A stretch of 64,000 nt of DNA from Pseudomonadota bacterium (GTDB lineage: Bacteria > Pseudomonadota > Alphaproteobacteria > Acetobacterales > Acetobacteraceae), in contig JAFADX010000121.1 in assembly GCA_023424475.1 (NCBI GenBank), positions 34,340 through 98,339 on the forward strand. The letters run 5' to 3'. The position numbers and the translations under genes were made by a program. The notes beneath the pieces were generated by a model. That model was not told the DNA's origin. It searched no databases and saw only the letters and a program-made list of their open reading frames with translations. Below are positions 49,933 through 62,069 of this stretch, piece by piece (position 1 is the first letter of the stretch; every line of letters begins with the position of its first letter).

Positions 49933-50756
49933 GGGGCGAGCAGCGCCTCGCGTGCGGCCTCCCACGACGCCCTGTCCGGGGCGCAGATCAACCCGCCATC
50001 GCGATGCGTCGGCAGGTAGGCGCTGCCGTCGAAGCGTGCCGAATACCCCCCGGCCTCGCGATGGATCAGCCAGCCCGGCAGGTGGTCCCAGGGCATCAGC
50101 CGGTTGTAGAGCTGCAGATGCGCGTGGCCGCCGGCCGTCAGCCGGTATTCATGCGCGGCGCAGCGGAAGGCCACGGCAGCGGCGAGCCGCGGCAGGCGCG
50201 ACGCGACGCGCGAGCGCAGCGGTTCCTTCAGGTAGGTCCAGGAAATCGCGCCCACCATCCTCTCGGGCTCCGCCGGCGTCGCGACACGGAGGTCGGCCAT
50301 GTGCCGCCCCTCGGCATCCGCGATCCAGGCCCCCTCCCCGCGCAGCGCCATCGCCGTGTCGTCACCGAGCGGATCGTGGATCCACGCCGCGACGACCTCG
50401 CCCTGCGCCACCGCCGCCGCCATGCAGCCGAACAGCGGCGTGCCGGCGGCGAAGTTGGCGGTCCCGTCCACGGGATCGACGACGAAGGCCAGTCCCGTGC
50501 CCCCCAGGCGATCAAGCACGCTCTCGTCCGCCGCGGCGGCTTCCTCGCCCACGATCGCCGCACCGGGAAAAAGCCGCAGCAGCCCCGCGGTGATGACGCG
50601 CTCGGCCGCCTCGTCGGCGTCGGTCACCAGGTCGAGCGGCCCCGACTTCGCGCGGACCTCCCCCCGCGCAAGGCGGCGGAAGCGCGGCAGGATCTCCGCC
50701 CGCGCAGCCGCGCGCAGCAGCGCGGCCACCTCGATGGCCTGGCCTGCCGTGATCAT
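49929..50756 (-). CDS. Inositol monophosphatase family protein
   Basis: A 275-residue magnesium-dependent, lithium-sensitive phosphatase superfamily protein. The metal and substrate motifs are DLVTDADEAAERV, IVGEEAAAADES, DPVDGTANFAAGTPLF and, near the end, LMPWDHLPGWLIHREAGG. The natural substrate could be inositol, histidinol or 3'-phosphoadenosine phosphates, and cannot be chosen from sequence alone. The start ATG at 50756 overlaps the hflX stop as ATGA, and its stop overlaps the greB GTG. Confidence 0.9.
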   Translation of the reverse strand: MITAGQAIEVAALLRAAARAEILPRFRRLARGEVRAKSGPLDLVTDADEAAERVITAGLLRLFPGAAIVGEEAAAADESVLDRLGGTGLAFVVDPVDGTANFAAGTPLFGCMAAAVAQGEVVAAWIHDPLGDDTAMALRGEGAWIADAEGRHMADLRVATPAEPERMVGAISWTYLKEPLRSRVASRLPRLAAAVAFRCAAHEYRLTAGGHAHLQLYNRLMPWDHLPGWLIHREAGGYSARFDGSAYLPTHRDGGLICAPDRASWEAAREALLAP

Positions 50757-52081
50757 GCCCGCCCCTCGAAGCGCGCGCGGTCGGCGGGCGACAGGCGCAC
50801 GGTCAGGCGGATCGCCTCCTGCCCGTCGGCGCGGTCGAGCACCTCGCCGTGCTGGTAGAGCCAGGCGAGGCCCGCGCCGTCGGTGGTCGGCAGGCTGACC
50901 TCGATCGTCTCCATGCCGGCGGAAAGCCGCACGTCGATCGCCCGGCGAAGGTCCTCGAGTCCCTCCCCGGTCAGCGCCGAGACGGGCACCGCATCCGGTG
51001 CGCGCCGCTGCACCGCGTCGATGCCGCCGAGCAGGTCGGCCTTGTTCAGCACCTCGATGACGCGGGCTTCCCATCCGGCCTCGAGCGTCGCGTGCGGGCC
51101 CTCGGCCATCTCCCGCATCACGCCGAGGACGTCGGCACGCTGCGCGGCGCTGTCCGGATGCGCGATGTCGCGCACGTGCAGGATGATGTCCGCCGCCGCC
51201 ACTTCCTCGAGCGTCGCGCGGAAGGCCTCGACGAGTTGCGTCGGCAGGTCGGAGATGAAGCCGACGGTGTCCGAGAGGATCACGGTCCGCCCCGACGGCA
51301 GCCGGATCGCCCGCATCGTCGGGTCGAGCGTCGCGAAGAGCTGGTCCTGCGCATAGACCCCCGCGCCGGTCAGCGCGTTGAACAGCGTGGACTTGCCCGC
51401 ATTGGTGTAGCCCACCAGCGCGACGACCGGGAACGGCACCCGCTCGCGCGCCCTGCGATGCAGGCCGCGGGTGCGGCGGACCTGGTCGAGTTCCTTCTTC
51501 AGCTTGACGATGCGCTCGCCGATGAGCCGCCGGTCGATCTCGATCTGGGATTCACCGGGGCCGCCGAGGAAGCCGAAGCCGCCGCGCTGGCGCTCGAGGT
51601 GGGTCCAGGACCGCACCAGGCGCGTGCGCTGGTATTCGAGGTGCGCAAGCTCGACCTGCAGCGAGCCTTCCCTGGTGCGGGCGCGTTCGCCGAAGATCTC
51701 GAGGATCAGGCCGGTGCGGTCGATGACCTTCGTGCCCCAGGCGCGCTCCAGGTTGCGCTGCTGGACCGGCGTCAGCGCCGCATCGACGACGACGAGGCCG
51801 ACATCCTGTTCCTTGAGCGCACGGCCGACCATCTCGACCTGGCCTTCGCCGAGCAGGGTCGAGGGGCGGCGCTCGCGCAGGGGATGCACCGCGCCGTGAA
51901 CGACCGTGACGCCGATCGAGGCGGCGAGTCCGACGGCCTCGGCGAGGCGCGCCTCGGCCGCGCGCTGCCCGCTCGCGTCGCCGATGGCGACGCGGTTGGA
52001 CCGCTCGTAGGGCAGGATGACCGCGGCGCGCGTGGGCGCGTCGCCGGTGGCGTCAGCTTCCGCCGCCAGGGGGCACCTCAC
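50753..52081 (-). CDS. hflX: Ribosome-associated GTPase HflX
   Basis: A 442-residue GTPase that splits and rescues stalled ribosomes. The N-terminal HflX domain contains [14 protein letters not shown] and [16 protein letters not shown], and the linker has the diagnostic [13 protein letters not shown] (173-185). The G domain shows G1 GYTNAGKS (224-231), [10 protein letters not shown] and NKAD. The ATG at 52081 lies inside the 3' end of hfq, a 29-bp overlap that implies translational coupling. The hfq-hflX pair is conserved across Proteobacteria. Confidence 0.96.
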   Translation of the reverse strand: MRCPLAAEADATGDAPTRAAVILPYERSNRVAIGDASGQRAAEARLAEAVGLAASIGVTVVHGAVHPLRERRPSTLLGEGQVEMVGRALKEQDVGLVVVDAALTPVQQRNLERAWGTKVIDRTGLILEIFGERARTREGSLQVELAHLEYQRTRLVRSWTHLERQRGGFGFLGGPGESQIEIDRRLIGERIVKLKKELDQVRRTRGLHRRARERVPFPVVALVGYTNAGKSTLFNALTGAGVYAQDQLFATLDPTMRAIRLPSGRTVILSDTVGFISDLPTQLVEAFRATLEEVAAADIILHVRDIAHPDSAAQRADVLGVMREMAEGPHATLEAGWEARVIEVLNKADLLGGIDAVQRRAPDAVPVSALTGEGLEDLRRAIDVRLSAGMETIEVSLPTTDGAGLAWLYQHGEVLDRADGQEAIRLTVRLSPADRARFEGRA

Positions 52082-52370
52082 GCGTCAGGGTCATGCGGGT
52101 GTCGGAGGCCGGTGCCGCGGGCTGCGCGCCGGCCTGGGCGGAGGCATCGAACAGCATGATCGGCGCGCCCGGCATGACCGTGCTGATCGCGTGCTTGTAG
52201 ACCAGCTGGGTATGACCGTCCCGGCGCAGCAGCACCGAGAAGTTGTCGAACCAGGTGATGATCCCCTGCAGCTTCACGCCGTTCACCAGGAAGATCGTGA
52301 CAGGGGTCTTGGATTTGCGAACGTGGTTCAGGAACACGTCCTGTACGTTCTGGGACTTCTCAGCGGCCAT
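52053..52370 (-). CDS. hfq: RNA chaperone Hfq
   Basis: A 105-residue Sm-like protein, hexameric, that brings small RNAs and mRNAs together. The core (about 1-72) has [40 protein letters not shown] and the Sm2 [11 protein letters not shown]. The remaining 30 residues are Ala/Pro/Gly-rich and probably disordered. AAGAAGGA precedes the ATG. A 93-bp gap separates it from the HAD gene upstream, so it may have its own promoter in addition to read-through from the ntr run. Confidence 0.97.
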   Translation of the reverse strand: MAAEKSQNVQDVFLNHVRKSKTPVTIFLVNGVKLQGIITWFDNFSVLLRRDGHTQLVYKHAISTVMPGAPIMLFDASAQAGAQPAAPASDTRMTLTREVPPGGGS

Positions 52371-52463
52371 TGGGACCGGTCCTTCTTCTTGCTGGTCACC
52401 GACCAGACAACGGTCCGGCGCAAACCATTCCCGGCCGCCGGCGCGCCGATTTTCCCCCGCCGA

Positions 52464-53114
52464 TCAGGGAATGGCAAGGCGCTGGAGATGCGCTTGGAGC
52501 GCATGGCCGTCTGCGAAGACCGCATCCGGCCGGGCGGCCGCCACCCCCCCGTCATGGGCCGCATCGCCCAGCAGCACGGCCCGGCAGCCGGCCGCGCGGG
52601 CCGCCTGCATGTCGAGGACGGTGTCCCCGACGTACCAGACCGCTGACGACGCCGGCACGCCGAGCGCCGCGAGCGCCATCAGCAGCGGCGCCGCATCCGG
52701 CTTGTCCCGGGCTGCATCCCCGGCGCCGACCAGGGCGCCGAAATGGCCCGCCCAGCCGAGATGGGCGGCCTCGGCCCGCAGCAGCGGCCCCTGCTTGTTC
52801 GAGACGACGCCCTGCGGCGCCACCCGCCCCGCGGCCAGGATGGCGGCCGCCGCGCCGGGCATCGGCGCCACCACCTCGAGGTGCCGGGCGCGGACCTCGG
52901 CATAGAAGATGTCCCGCGCCGTCTCCCACGCCGCGCCGAACAGCGGCGGGAAGGAGTCGCGCAGCGACTTGCGGACATTGCCCAGAACCTGCGCCCGATC
53001 CCATTCCGGCAGGCCGAAGGCCCGGAAGGCGGCGTTGAGGCCGGCCTCGATCGCCGCCCAGCCATCGACCAGCGTGTTGTCCCAGTCCCAGAGGATGGCG
53101 GCGGGCCGGTTCAT
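52464..53114 (-). CDS. HAD family hydrolase (phosphoglycolate phosphatase-like)
   Basis: A 216-residue HAD-superfamily phosphatase. Motif I is DWDNTLVDG (10-18), with Asp10 as nucleophile and Asp12 as acid/base. Motif II is VSNKQGPLLRAEAAHLG, where SN replaces the usual ST. The conserved Lys is in AARDKPDAAPLL, and motif IV is VWYVGDTVLDMQAARAAG. An alpha-helical cap lies between motifs I and II, as in Gph-like enzymes. The substrate is not known. It overlaps the SnoaL-like gene by 4 bp and lies 93 bp before hfq. Confidence 0.87.
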   Translation of the reverse strand: MNRPAAILWDWDNTLVDGWAAIEAGLNAAFRAFGLPEWDRAQVLGNVRKSLRDSFPPLFGAAWETARDIFYAEVRARHLEVVAPMPGAAAAILAAGRVAPQGVVSNKQGPLLRAEAAHLGWAGHFGALVGAGDAARDKPDAAPLLMALAALGVPASSAVWYVGDTVLDMQAARAAGCRAVLLGDAAHDGGVAAARPDAVFADGHALQAHLQRLAIP

Positions 53115-53515
53115 GCCTTCAACTGCCCCGTCAGCCCCAGCATGTCGCCCATCACCCAGAGGTGGCTGATCCGGCCGTCCGCGAGCGTGAAGAAGCCCAC
53201 CCCTTCCCAGGCCAGCATGCGCCCGCTCGGCGGATGCCCCAGGAACGGCCCGGCGTCATGCCTGCCGGAGAAGCCGACCCGCGCGGCCGCCTTGTCGCCG
53301 TCCACGACCAGGTCGCGCACCTCGCAGCCATAGGTGGAGAAGGCCTCCCGCACGCTCCGGACATAGGCCTCGAAGGCGCCGAGGCCCCGCATCACCTGCC
53401 CGAAGGTGCCCTGGAACGCGACATCCTCATGCATCAGCGCCGGCAGGAGGGCGACGTCGCCCTTCTCCCAGAGATCGGCGTAGAAGGCGCGGATGATGGT
53501 GGCCGTGTCCCTCAC
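53111..53515 (-). CDS. SnoaL-like / nuclear transport factor 2 family protein
   Basis: A 134-residue alpha+beta barrel of the SnoaL/NTF2 fold. It shows IRAFYADLWEKGDVALLPAL, HEDVAFQGTFGQVMRGLGAF and the late GRMLAWEGVGFFTLADGRIS. The family includes ester cyclases, hydratases and many proteins without known activity. It overlaps both neighbours by 4 bp (dat upstream, HAD downstream), so it is co-expressed with the ntr-dat run. The role is unknown. Confidence 0.8.
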   Translation of the reverse strand: MRDTATIIRAFYADLWEKGDVALLPALMHEDVAFQGTFGQVMRGLGAFEAYVRSVREAFSTYGCEVRDLVVDGDKAAARVGFSGRHDAGPFLGHPPSGRMLAWEGVGFFTLADGRISHLWVMGDMLGLTGQLKA

Positions 53516-54384
53516 GCGGCGTTCTTCATCCCGCCCTTCACGTGGCGGGCGAAGATCTCGAAGAGCCGGCGGACCACCGGCCCGACCGTGCCGTCGCCCA
53601 CCGGCGCGCCGTCGATCCTCACGATCGGCTTCACGAAGGAGGTCGCCGAGGTCAGGAAAGCCTCCCGCGCGCGGCGCATCTCCTCAAGGGAAAAGGCGCG
53701 CATCTCGAAGGGGATGCCCGCCTGCTGCAGTTCGGCGATCAGCGCCGCGCGCGTGCAGCCCGGCAGGATCGCGTGGTCGAGGTGGCGCACCCGGATGGTG
53801 CCGTGCTCGTCGACGATCCAGAAGGAGGTCGCCGCGCCCTCGGTGACCATGCCCGTGGCCGGCTCGAAGAGCACCGCCTCGATCGCCCCCTTCTCCCGCG
53901 CCGCCTGGCGCGCGAGGCAATTGGGCAGCAGGTTGACGGTCTTGATGTCGCAGCGCGCCCAGCGCAGGTCCGGCGCGGTGACGGCGGCCGCCCCCCAGCG
54001 GTCCACATCGGCCGGATAGGGCGGGATGCGCTTGATGGTGACGACGACGGCCGGCGGCACCGGACGCGCCGGGAAGGCATGGTCCCGCCGCGCGACGCCC
54101 CGCGTCACCTGCATGTAGACGAGTCCCTCCCGCACCCGGTTCCGCCGGGCGACCTCCCGCAGCACATGGCGCAGCGCGGCGCGGGACATCGGCGTGGGCA
54201 GGTGGATCTCGCGCAACGAGCGCTCGAGCCGTCCGAGATGCAGGTCCTCGTCGACGAAGCGGCCGTCGTAGAGGTGGAGCACTTCGTAGATCCCGTCGCC
54301 GAACTGGTAGCCGCGGTCCTCGATGTTCACCGCGGCCTCGGGCTGCGGCAGGTAGCGGCCGTTCACATAGGCGATGCGGGACAT
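53512..54384 (-). CDS. dat: D-amino acid aminotransferase
   Basis: A 290-residue class IV PLP aminotransferase that interconverts D-amino acids and 2-oxo acids, giving D-glutamate or D-alanine for the cell wall. Marks are VNIEDRGYQFGDGIYEV, the PLP Lys148 in CDIKTVNLLPN, and the phosphate-binding MVTEGAATSFWIVD. This is the position and style of D-AAT rather than IlvE. The ATG at 54384 lies 10 bp after ntrX. A dat gene between ntrX and hfq is common in Rhodospirillales. It shares the transcript with ntrYX and its neighbours. Confidence 0.88.
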   Translation of the reverse strand: MSRIAYVNGRYLPQPEAAVNIEDRGYQFGDGIYEVLHLYDGRFVDEDLHLGRLERSLREIHLPTPMSRAALRHVLREVARRNRVREGLVYMQVTRGVARRDHAFPARPVPPAVVVTIKRIPPYPADVDRWGAAAVTAPDLRWARCDIKTVNLLPNCLARQAAREKGAIEAVLFEPATGMVTEGAATSFWIVDEHGTIRVRHLDHAILPGCTRAALIAELQQAGIPFEMRAFSLEEMRRAREAFLTSATSFVKPIVRIDGAPVGDGTVGPVVRRLFEIFARHVKGGMKNAA

Positions 54385-54394
54385 GCGTCGTCCT

Positions 54395-55802
<1,408 letters not shown>

Positions 55803-55813
<11 letters not shown>

Positions 55814-58121
55814 GCGTGACCTTCGCTCCCTCGGCGGACCTCGGCAATTCGGGCGTCTCCTCCTCCGCCGGGCGGATCGGCAGGATCAGGGCCACCCGGG
55901 CGCCGGGCCCGTCTTCGCGGTCCTCCAGCATCAACCGGCCCCCATGGTCCTCCATGATCTTCTTCACGATGGCAAGGCCGAGCCCCGTGCCCTTCGGCTT
56001 ATGAGTGACATAGGGCTCGGTCAGCCGGTCCCGGTCTTCCTCCTTCGGCAGCCCGACTCCGTCATCGGTGACGGTGATCGTGACGTGTTCCGGGGTCGGC
56101 TCCACGCGGGCCTCGATGCGGCCGGCCCCTTCATGGGCGCGCATGGCGACCGCGTCGGCCGCGTTCTGCAGCAGGTTGGTCAGCGCCTGGCCGATCAGCC
56201 GGCGGTCGCAGGGCACCCGCGGGGCGGGATCGGCATAGACGATGACGTAGTCGATCTCGGGATGGGCGTCGCGCTGCAGCACCAGCGCCTCGCGCAGCAG
56301 CTGGTTCGCATCCTCCGGCCGGATCACCGGCTGCGGCATGCGCGCGAAGGCCGAGAACTCGTCCACCATCCGCCCGATGTCGCCCACCTGGCGGACGATG
56401 GTGTCGGTGCACTGGCGGAAGGTATCGGGATCGTCGGCGATCTGCTTGAGGTAACGCCGCTTCAGCCGCTCGGCGGAGAGCTGGATGGGGGTCAGCGGGT
56501 TCTTGATCTCGTGGGCGATGCGCCGCGCGACGTCGGCCCAGGCGGCCTTGCGCTGGGCGGAGAGCAGTTCGGTGATGTCGTCGAAGGTCAGCACGTAGCC
56601 CTCGACCCGCCCGCCCTGCATCTCGGCACCGAGCCGCGCGATGAGGGTGCGCCGGGCGGAGGGCGGCCCGATCCGGATCTCCTCGGTCTGCGGGCGGTCC
56701 GGCTGCGTGCGGGCCGCCTCGATCAGCGGCGCGAACTCCGGCACCACGCCGGCGAGCGGCAGGCCGATCGCGGCATCGAGGTCCGCGCCGAGCAGCCCGG
56801 AGGCGGAGCGGTTCGGCAGGTTCACCCGCCCTTCGGCATCGAGCCCGATGACCCCCGCCGTGACGCCCGAGAGCACGGTCTCGGTGAAGCGCCGCCGCTC
56901 GTCGATCTGGCGGTAGGCTTCCATGAGCTCGGAGCGCTGCGCGCCGAGCTGGCTGGTCATCCGGTTGAAGGCACGCGAGAGGCTGGCGACCTCGTCATCC
57001 GCCTTGCCCTCGTGCACGCGCGTCGAGAGGTCGCCGGCGCGCACACGCTCGGCCGCGGTGATCAGGCGCGAGATCGGCCGCGCGATGCGGTTCGCCATCA
57101 GCAGGCCGAGAAGCACGGCGCCGAGCAGCACAAGCAGCGTCGCGATGGCGAAGATCAGCGCGAAGGTGATCTGCAGGTCGCCCCGGTTGCGGTCGAGCCG
57201 GTCGTATTCCTGGAAGGCGAGCTCGGTCTTGCGCATGTGCTCGAGCACGCCGGGATCGACCGGCCGGCTGATCACAAGCAGGAGACCTGGCGGGATGTTG
57301 AGCTGGACGAGGGCGCGCACCCGTCCCTCCCCGCCCTCGCCCGGCAGCACCACCACCTCCCCCTGGCGCGCCTGCTCCAGCGCCCAGGACGGCGGCATGT
57401 CCACCACGGTCCCCGTGGTCAGGCCGGCCGAGGCCACCACCTGGCCGAGGGTCGGTTCCACCACCAGGGATTCGGTCAGGCCGCGGATGGCGGTATGCGT
57501 CGCCAGCAGCCGGGCGAAGGCCATGCCGTTGTCCGGCAGCAGCACCTGCGCGGCGCGGTTGAGGTCGTTCGCCATCGCCAGGATATCGGCCCGGATGGTG
57601 TTGCGGTGTTCCTCAAGATAGGCGCGGGAGGCGACCAGCGAGGCTTCCAACGTGTCGCGCACCCGGTCGCTGAACCAGGCCTGGATGCCGAGGTTGAAGA
57701 ACACCGCCGCGAAGCCGGCGACGAGGATCGAGGGGCCGACCGCCACCACGCCGAACAGCAGCACCAGGCGCACATGCAGCCGCGACCCCGCCGAGCCTTC
57801 CCGCCGCTCGGCCCACATGCGCACCACGCGCGCGATGACCGAGGCGGCCAGCAGCAGCAGCACGACGAGGTTGGCCAGGACGATGCCGACGACCTGGCCG
57901 GGGCTGGTCGGCCCGAGCGGCGTTCCGCCCGAGAGCACGGCAAAGGTCGCGATGCCCAGCGCCAGCGCCACCAGCGCCAGCCCGATGGTCGCCGTGCCGC
58001 CCTGCAGGGCATCGCCGATCCGGCTGAAGATGCTGCGGCGGGGCGGCGGCTGGCCGGCGCCTTCGCCGGATGCCGGCGCGGCACGGCGGTCACCACCGCG
58101 ACGGCGGAACAGGCCCATCAT
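55803..58121 (-). CDS. ntrY: Nitrogen-regulation sensor histidine kinase NtrY
   Basis: A 772-residue membrane sensor kinase. Several N-terminal membrane segments (about 37-130) and a periplasmic region end in a further segment near residues 310-330. Next come a HAMP domain (NRIARPISRLITAAERVRAG), a PAS domain (VTAGVIGLDAEGRVNLPNRS) and the kinase core with H box ARRIAHEIKNPLTPIQ (His537), LTNLLQNAADAV and GTGLGLAIVKKIMEDHGG. It responds to nitrogen status and, in some relatives, redox, phosphorylating NtrX. The start may be either of two adjacent ATGs (58121 or 58118). It lies 19 bp after ntrC. Confidence 0.94.
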
Positions 58122-58140
58122 GTCAGGGCCTTAGCACGAC

Positions 58141-59576
<1,436 letters not shown>

Positions 59577-59580
<4 letters not shown>

Positions 59581-60716
59581 TGCGCGGTCCCAGTGCTGCC
59601 CGGCGGAGGGGTCGGCATGGACAGCCGGAAGACGGTCCGCCCGGGACGGCTGTCGCACTCGATCAGCCCGCCCTGGTCCGCGACCAGCTTCGCGACGAGT
59701 GCGAGGCCAAGCCCCTGACCCCCCCGCTTCGTGCTGACGAAGGGTTCAAAAAGCGTGCCGCGGATTTCCTCCGCGATTCCAGGACCGTTGTCGCGCACGC
59801 TGATCTGCAGCGGGAGGTGCACACGGTCGGAGGAACCGGGAACCGCGATGCGCACGCCATGGTGGTAGGCCGTCGCGAGGACGATCTCCCCGCCCACCGG
59901 ATCGACAGCCTCTGCCGCATTCTTGACCAGATTGAGCAGGATCTGAACAAGCAGGTCCCGATTGCCCCAGACCGCAGGCAGCGAGGGGTCGTACTCCTCG
60001 ACGATGCGCAGGTGGGAGGCGAAGCCGCTCCCTGCGATCCGCCGGACATGGTCCAGCACCTGGTGGATATTCACCGGCGCGAGCTCCACCGGCCGTTCCG
60101 AGAACATGTCGAAACGGTCCACCAGGCCGCGGATGCGGTCAGCCTCGTCCTGGATCAGCAGGCAGAGCTCGCGGTCGCCCTCCGAGGCGGCGCTCTGCTC
60201 GATCAGCTGCGCCGCGCCGCGGATGCCGGAGAGCGGGTTCTTGACCTCGTGCGCCAGCATCGCCGCCATGGCGGAGGCGCCGCGCGCGGCGCCGCGGAAA
60301 TTGAGCTGCCGGTCCAGCATCTGGGCCGTCGAACCGTCCTGCAGGGTCAGCACGACGCCGCCCGGCATCTCCGGCAGCGGCGCGGCATGGACCGAGACGC
60401 CGCGCCGCGACAGGCGCGGGCTTTCGAGCGTCAGGTCATGGTCGGAGACGCGCGCATCGACATAGCGGACCTGCGCGATGACGGCGAAGAGGCGGCTGTC
60501 GCCCGGCAGCAGGTCCGAAAGGTGCATCTGCCCCAGCGATACCGCGGAACTCTGGAAGAACTGCTCCGCCGCCGCATTGACCGAGACGAAGCGGTTCTCG
60601 GCATCGAGGACCACGACGGGGACCGCGATGGCCGAGAGCACCGCGCCGGCATCCGGGGCGGCACGGCCGGACCAGCCCGCCACCGAGGCCGACCGGCGCA
60701 GCAGCCTGCCCTTCAC
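59577..60716 (-). CDS. ntrB: Nitrogen regulation sensor kinase/phosphatase NtrB
   Basis: A 379-residue cytoplasmic kinase that phosphorylates and dephosphorylates NtrC under PII control. A PAS domain ([20 protein letters not shown]) is followed by the H box [18 protein letters not shown] (His156) and an HATPase domain with [20 protein letters not shown] and [19 protein letters not shown]. There is no membrane segment. It overlaps dusB by 4 bp upstream and ntrC by 4 bp downstream, the standard nifR3-ntrB-ntrC operon. Confidence 0.96.
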
Positions 60717-61822
60717 GCGGCGATCCGGTCCTCGCCGGCCTCCCGGAAGGCGTCGCGGACCGCCTCCACGCCGCGTTCGACCAGGGGATCGTAGAAGGCG
60801 TGGATGAGGTCGCGGACCGCCTCGGGCGTATCGCAGCGATTGACCAGCACCCGGAACTCGGCCGAGCCCGGCAGGCCCTTCGAATACCAGGCGACATGCT
60901 TGCGCGCGAGGCGCACGCCGGGGTCGCGGCCGTGATGGAGCAGCATGTCCTCGTAGTGTTCGAGGAGGATGCGCTTCTGGTCGGCGAGAGCCGGCTCGGC
61001 CGCGTCGCCGCCGGTCAGGCGCCGCGCGACGGTGGCGGGGAACCAGGGGCGGCCGTAGCAGCCGCGGCCGATCATCACGCCGTCGGCGCCGGAGCGCCGC
61101 AGCGCCTCCTCGGCATTCTCGACCGTCACGATGTCGCCATTGGCGATGACCGGGATGGAAACGGCCTCCTTCACCGAGCGGATGAAGTTCCAGTCCGCGG
61201 TGCCGGTGTAGAACATCTGCCGCGTGCGGCCGTGCACCGTGACCAAGCGGATGCCGGACTCCTCGGCGATGCGCGCCAGGCGCGGCGCGTTCAGGCTGTT
61301 GTGGTCCCAGCCCATGCGCATCTTCAGCGTCACCGGCACGGGCACGGCCCTCACCGTCGCCTCCAGGATGCGCGCGGCGGCGATCTCGTCGCGCATCAGC
61401 GCCGAGCCCGCGCTCTGGCCCACCGCGACCTTCTTCACCGGGCAGCCGAAATTGATGTCCACGATCGCCGCGCCGCGATCGACGACGAGGCGCGCGGCCT
61501 CGGCCATCGTCTCCGGGTCGCAGCCGGCGAGTTGCACCGAGGCCGGGCCGCCGAAGCCGTCCACCTCGGCCATCTTCAGCGTCTGGCGGTTCTCCCGGAC
61601 CATGGCCTGGGAGGCGATCATCTCGCTGACCACCATCGGCGCGCCGAGCGCGCGGGCGAGCCGGCGATACGGGAGATCGGTGACGCCCGACATGGGCGCG
61701 AGGATCACCGGCGTCTCGATCCGGACACCGCCGAGATCGATCGGCGCGACGCGGCAGCCTGCCTCGCCTGCCTGCGCCGCGGTCGATCCGGGCGGAGTGC
61801 CGCCCTGCGATGCACTGCTCAT
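60713..61822 (-). CDS. dusB: tRNA-dihydrouridine synthase DusB (NifR3)
   Basis: A 369-residue FMN enzyme that reduces uridines in the D-loop of tRNA. It shows LAPMSGVTDLPYRRLARALG, the catalytic Cys127 in INFGCPVKKV, VTLKMRMGW, VTVHGRTRQMFYTG and the FMN-binding GVMIGRGCYGRPW. The N-terminus has 30 extra low-complexity residues; ATG at 61822 is retained because no later ATG precedes the domain. It is first in the - strand ntr run. No Shine-Dalgarno is seen before the ATG, and the dyad at 61853-61867 lies close upstream. Confidence 0.95.
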   Translation of the reverse strand: MSSASQGGTPPGSTAAQAGEAGCRVAPIDLGGVRIETPVILAPMSGVTDLPYRRLARALGAPMVVSEMIASQAMVRENRQTLKMAEVDGFGGPASVQLAGCDPETMAEAARLVVDRGAAIVDINFGCPVKKVAVGQSAGSALMRDEIAAARILEATVRAVPVPVTLKMRMGWDHNSLNAPRLARIAEESGIRLVTVHGRTRQMFYTGTADWNFIRSVKEAVSIPVIANGDIVTVENAEEALRRSGADGVMIGRGCYGRPWFPATVARRLTGGDAAEPALADQKRILLEHYEDMLLHHGRDPGVRLARKHVAWYSKGLPGSAEFRVLVNRCDTPEAVRDLIHAFYDPLVERGVEAVRDAFREAGEDRIAA

Positions 61823-61852
61823 GATTTATGCAAACTACCCTTCTTCATCCTT

Positions 61853-61867
61853 CGCTGCAATGCAGCG
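61853..61867. promoter_or_regulatory. Perfect dyad in the dusB promoter region
   Basis: CGCTGCA (61853-61859), A, TGCAGCG (61861-61867) is a perfect inverted repeat 30 bp upstream of dusB, in the 247-bp divergent gap towards the acyl-CoA synthetase. It lies within a less GC-rich patch (about 61821-61880). It could be an operator of the dusB-ntr transcript; no regulator can be named. Confidence 0.35.
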
Positions 61868-61897
61868 TGATGCATATCGCGGCACGTTTCCCGCCCG

Positions 61898-62000
61898 AAG
61901 CATCTTCACCCGCTCAGCCGGAACGACATGGCCGCGCGAAGATGCCTGCCAGGACGGGAGTTGGAGAGGCGGCCGCGAGCGGCGGCGAACGGGAACCTCT
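61898..62000 (+). repeat. Degenerate copy of palindromic repeat A
   Basis: From GAAGCATCTTCACCCGCT to GGCGAACGGGAACCTCT this 103-bp stretch follows the order of family A modules: GAAGATGC, a TTGGAGAGGC segment like A's CTGGAGACG, and GGCGAACGGGAAC near the end. The core palindrome is replaced by a weaker one (GCATCTTC and GAAGATGC, about 61900-61907 and 61938-61945). The CTAG ends are lost. It lies just upstream of the acyl-CoA synthetase start. Confidence 0.5.
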
Positions 62001-62069
62001 CGGGCCGCCCCGTGGTGCCGCCGGCCGCGGCTGCCTTAGCATGGTCCGCCCAAGGAAGGGGGGGATTCC

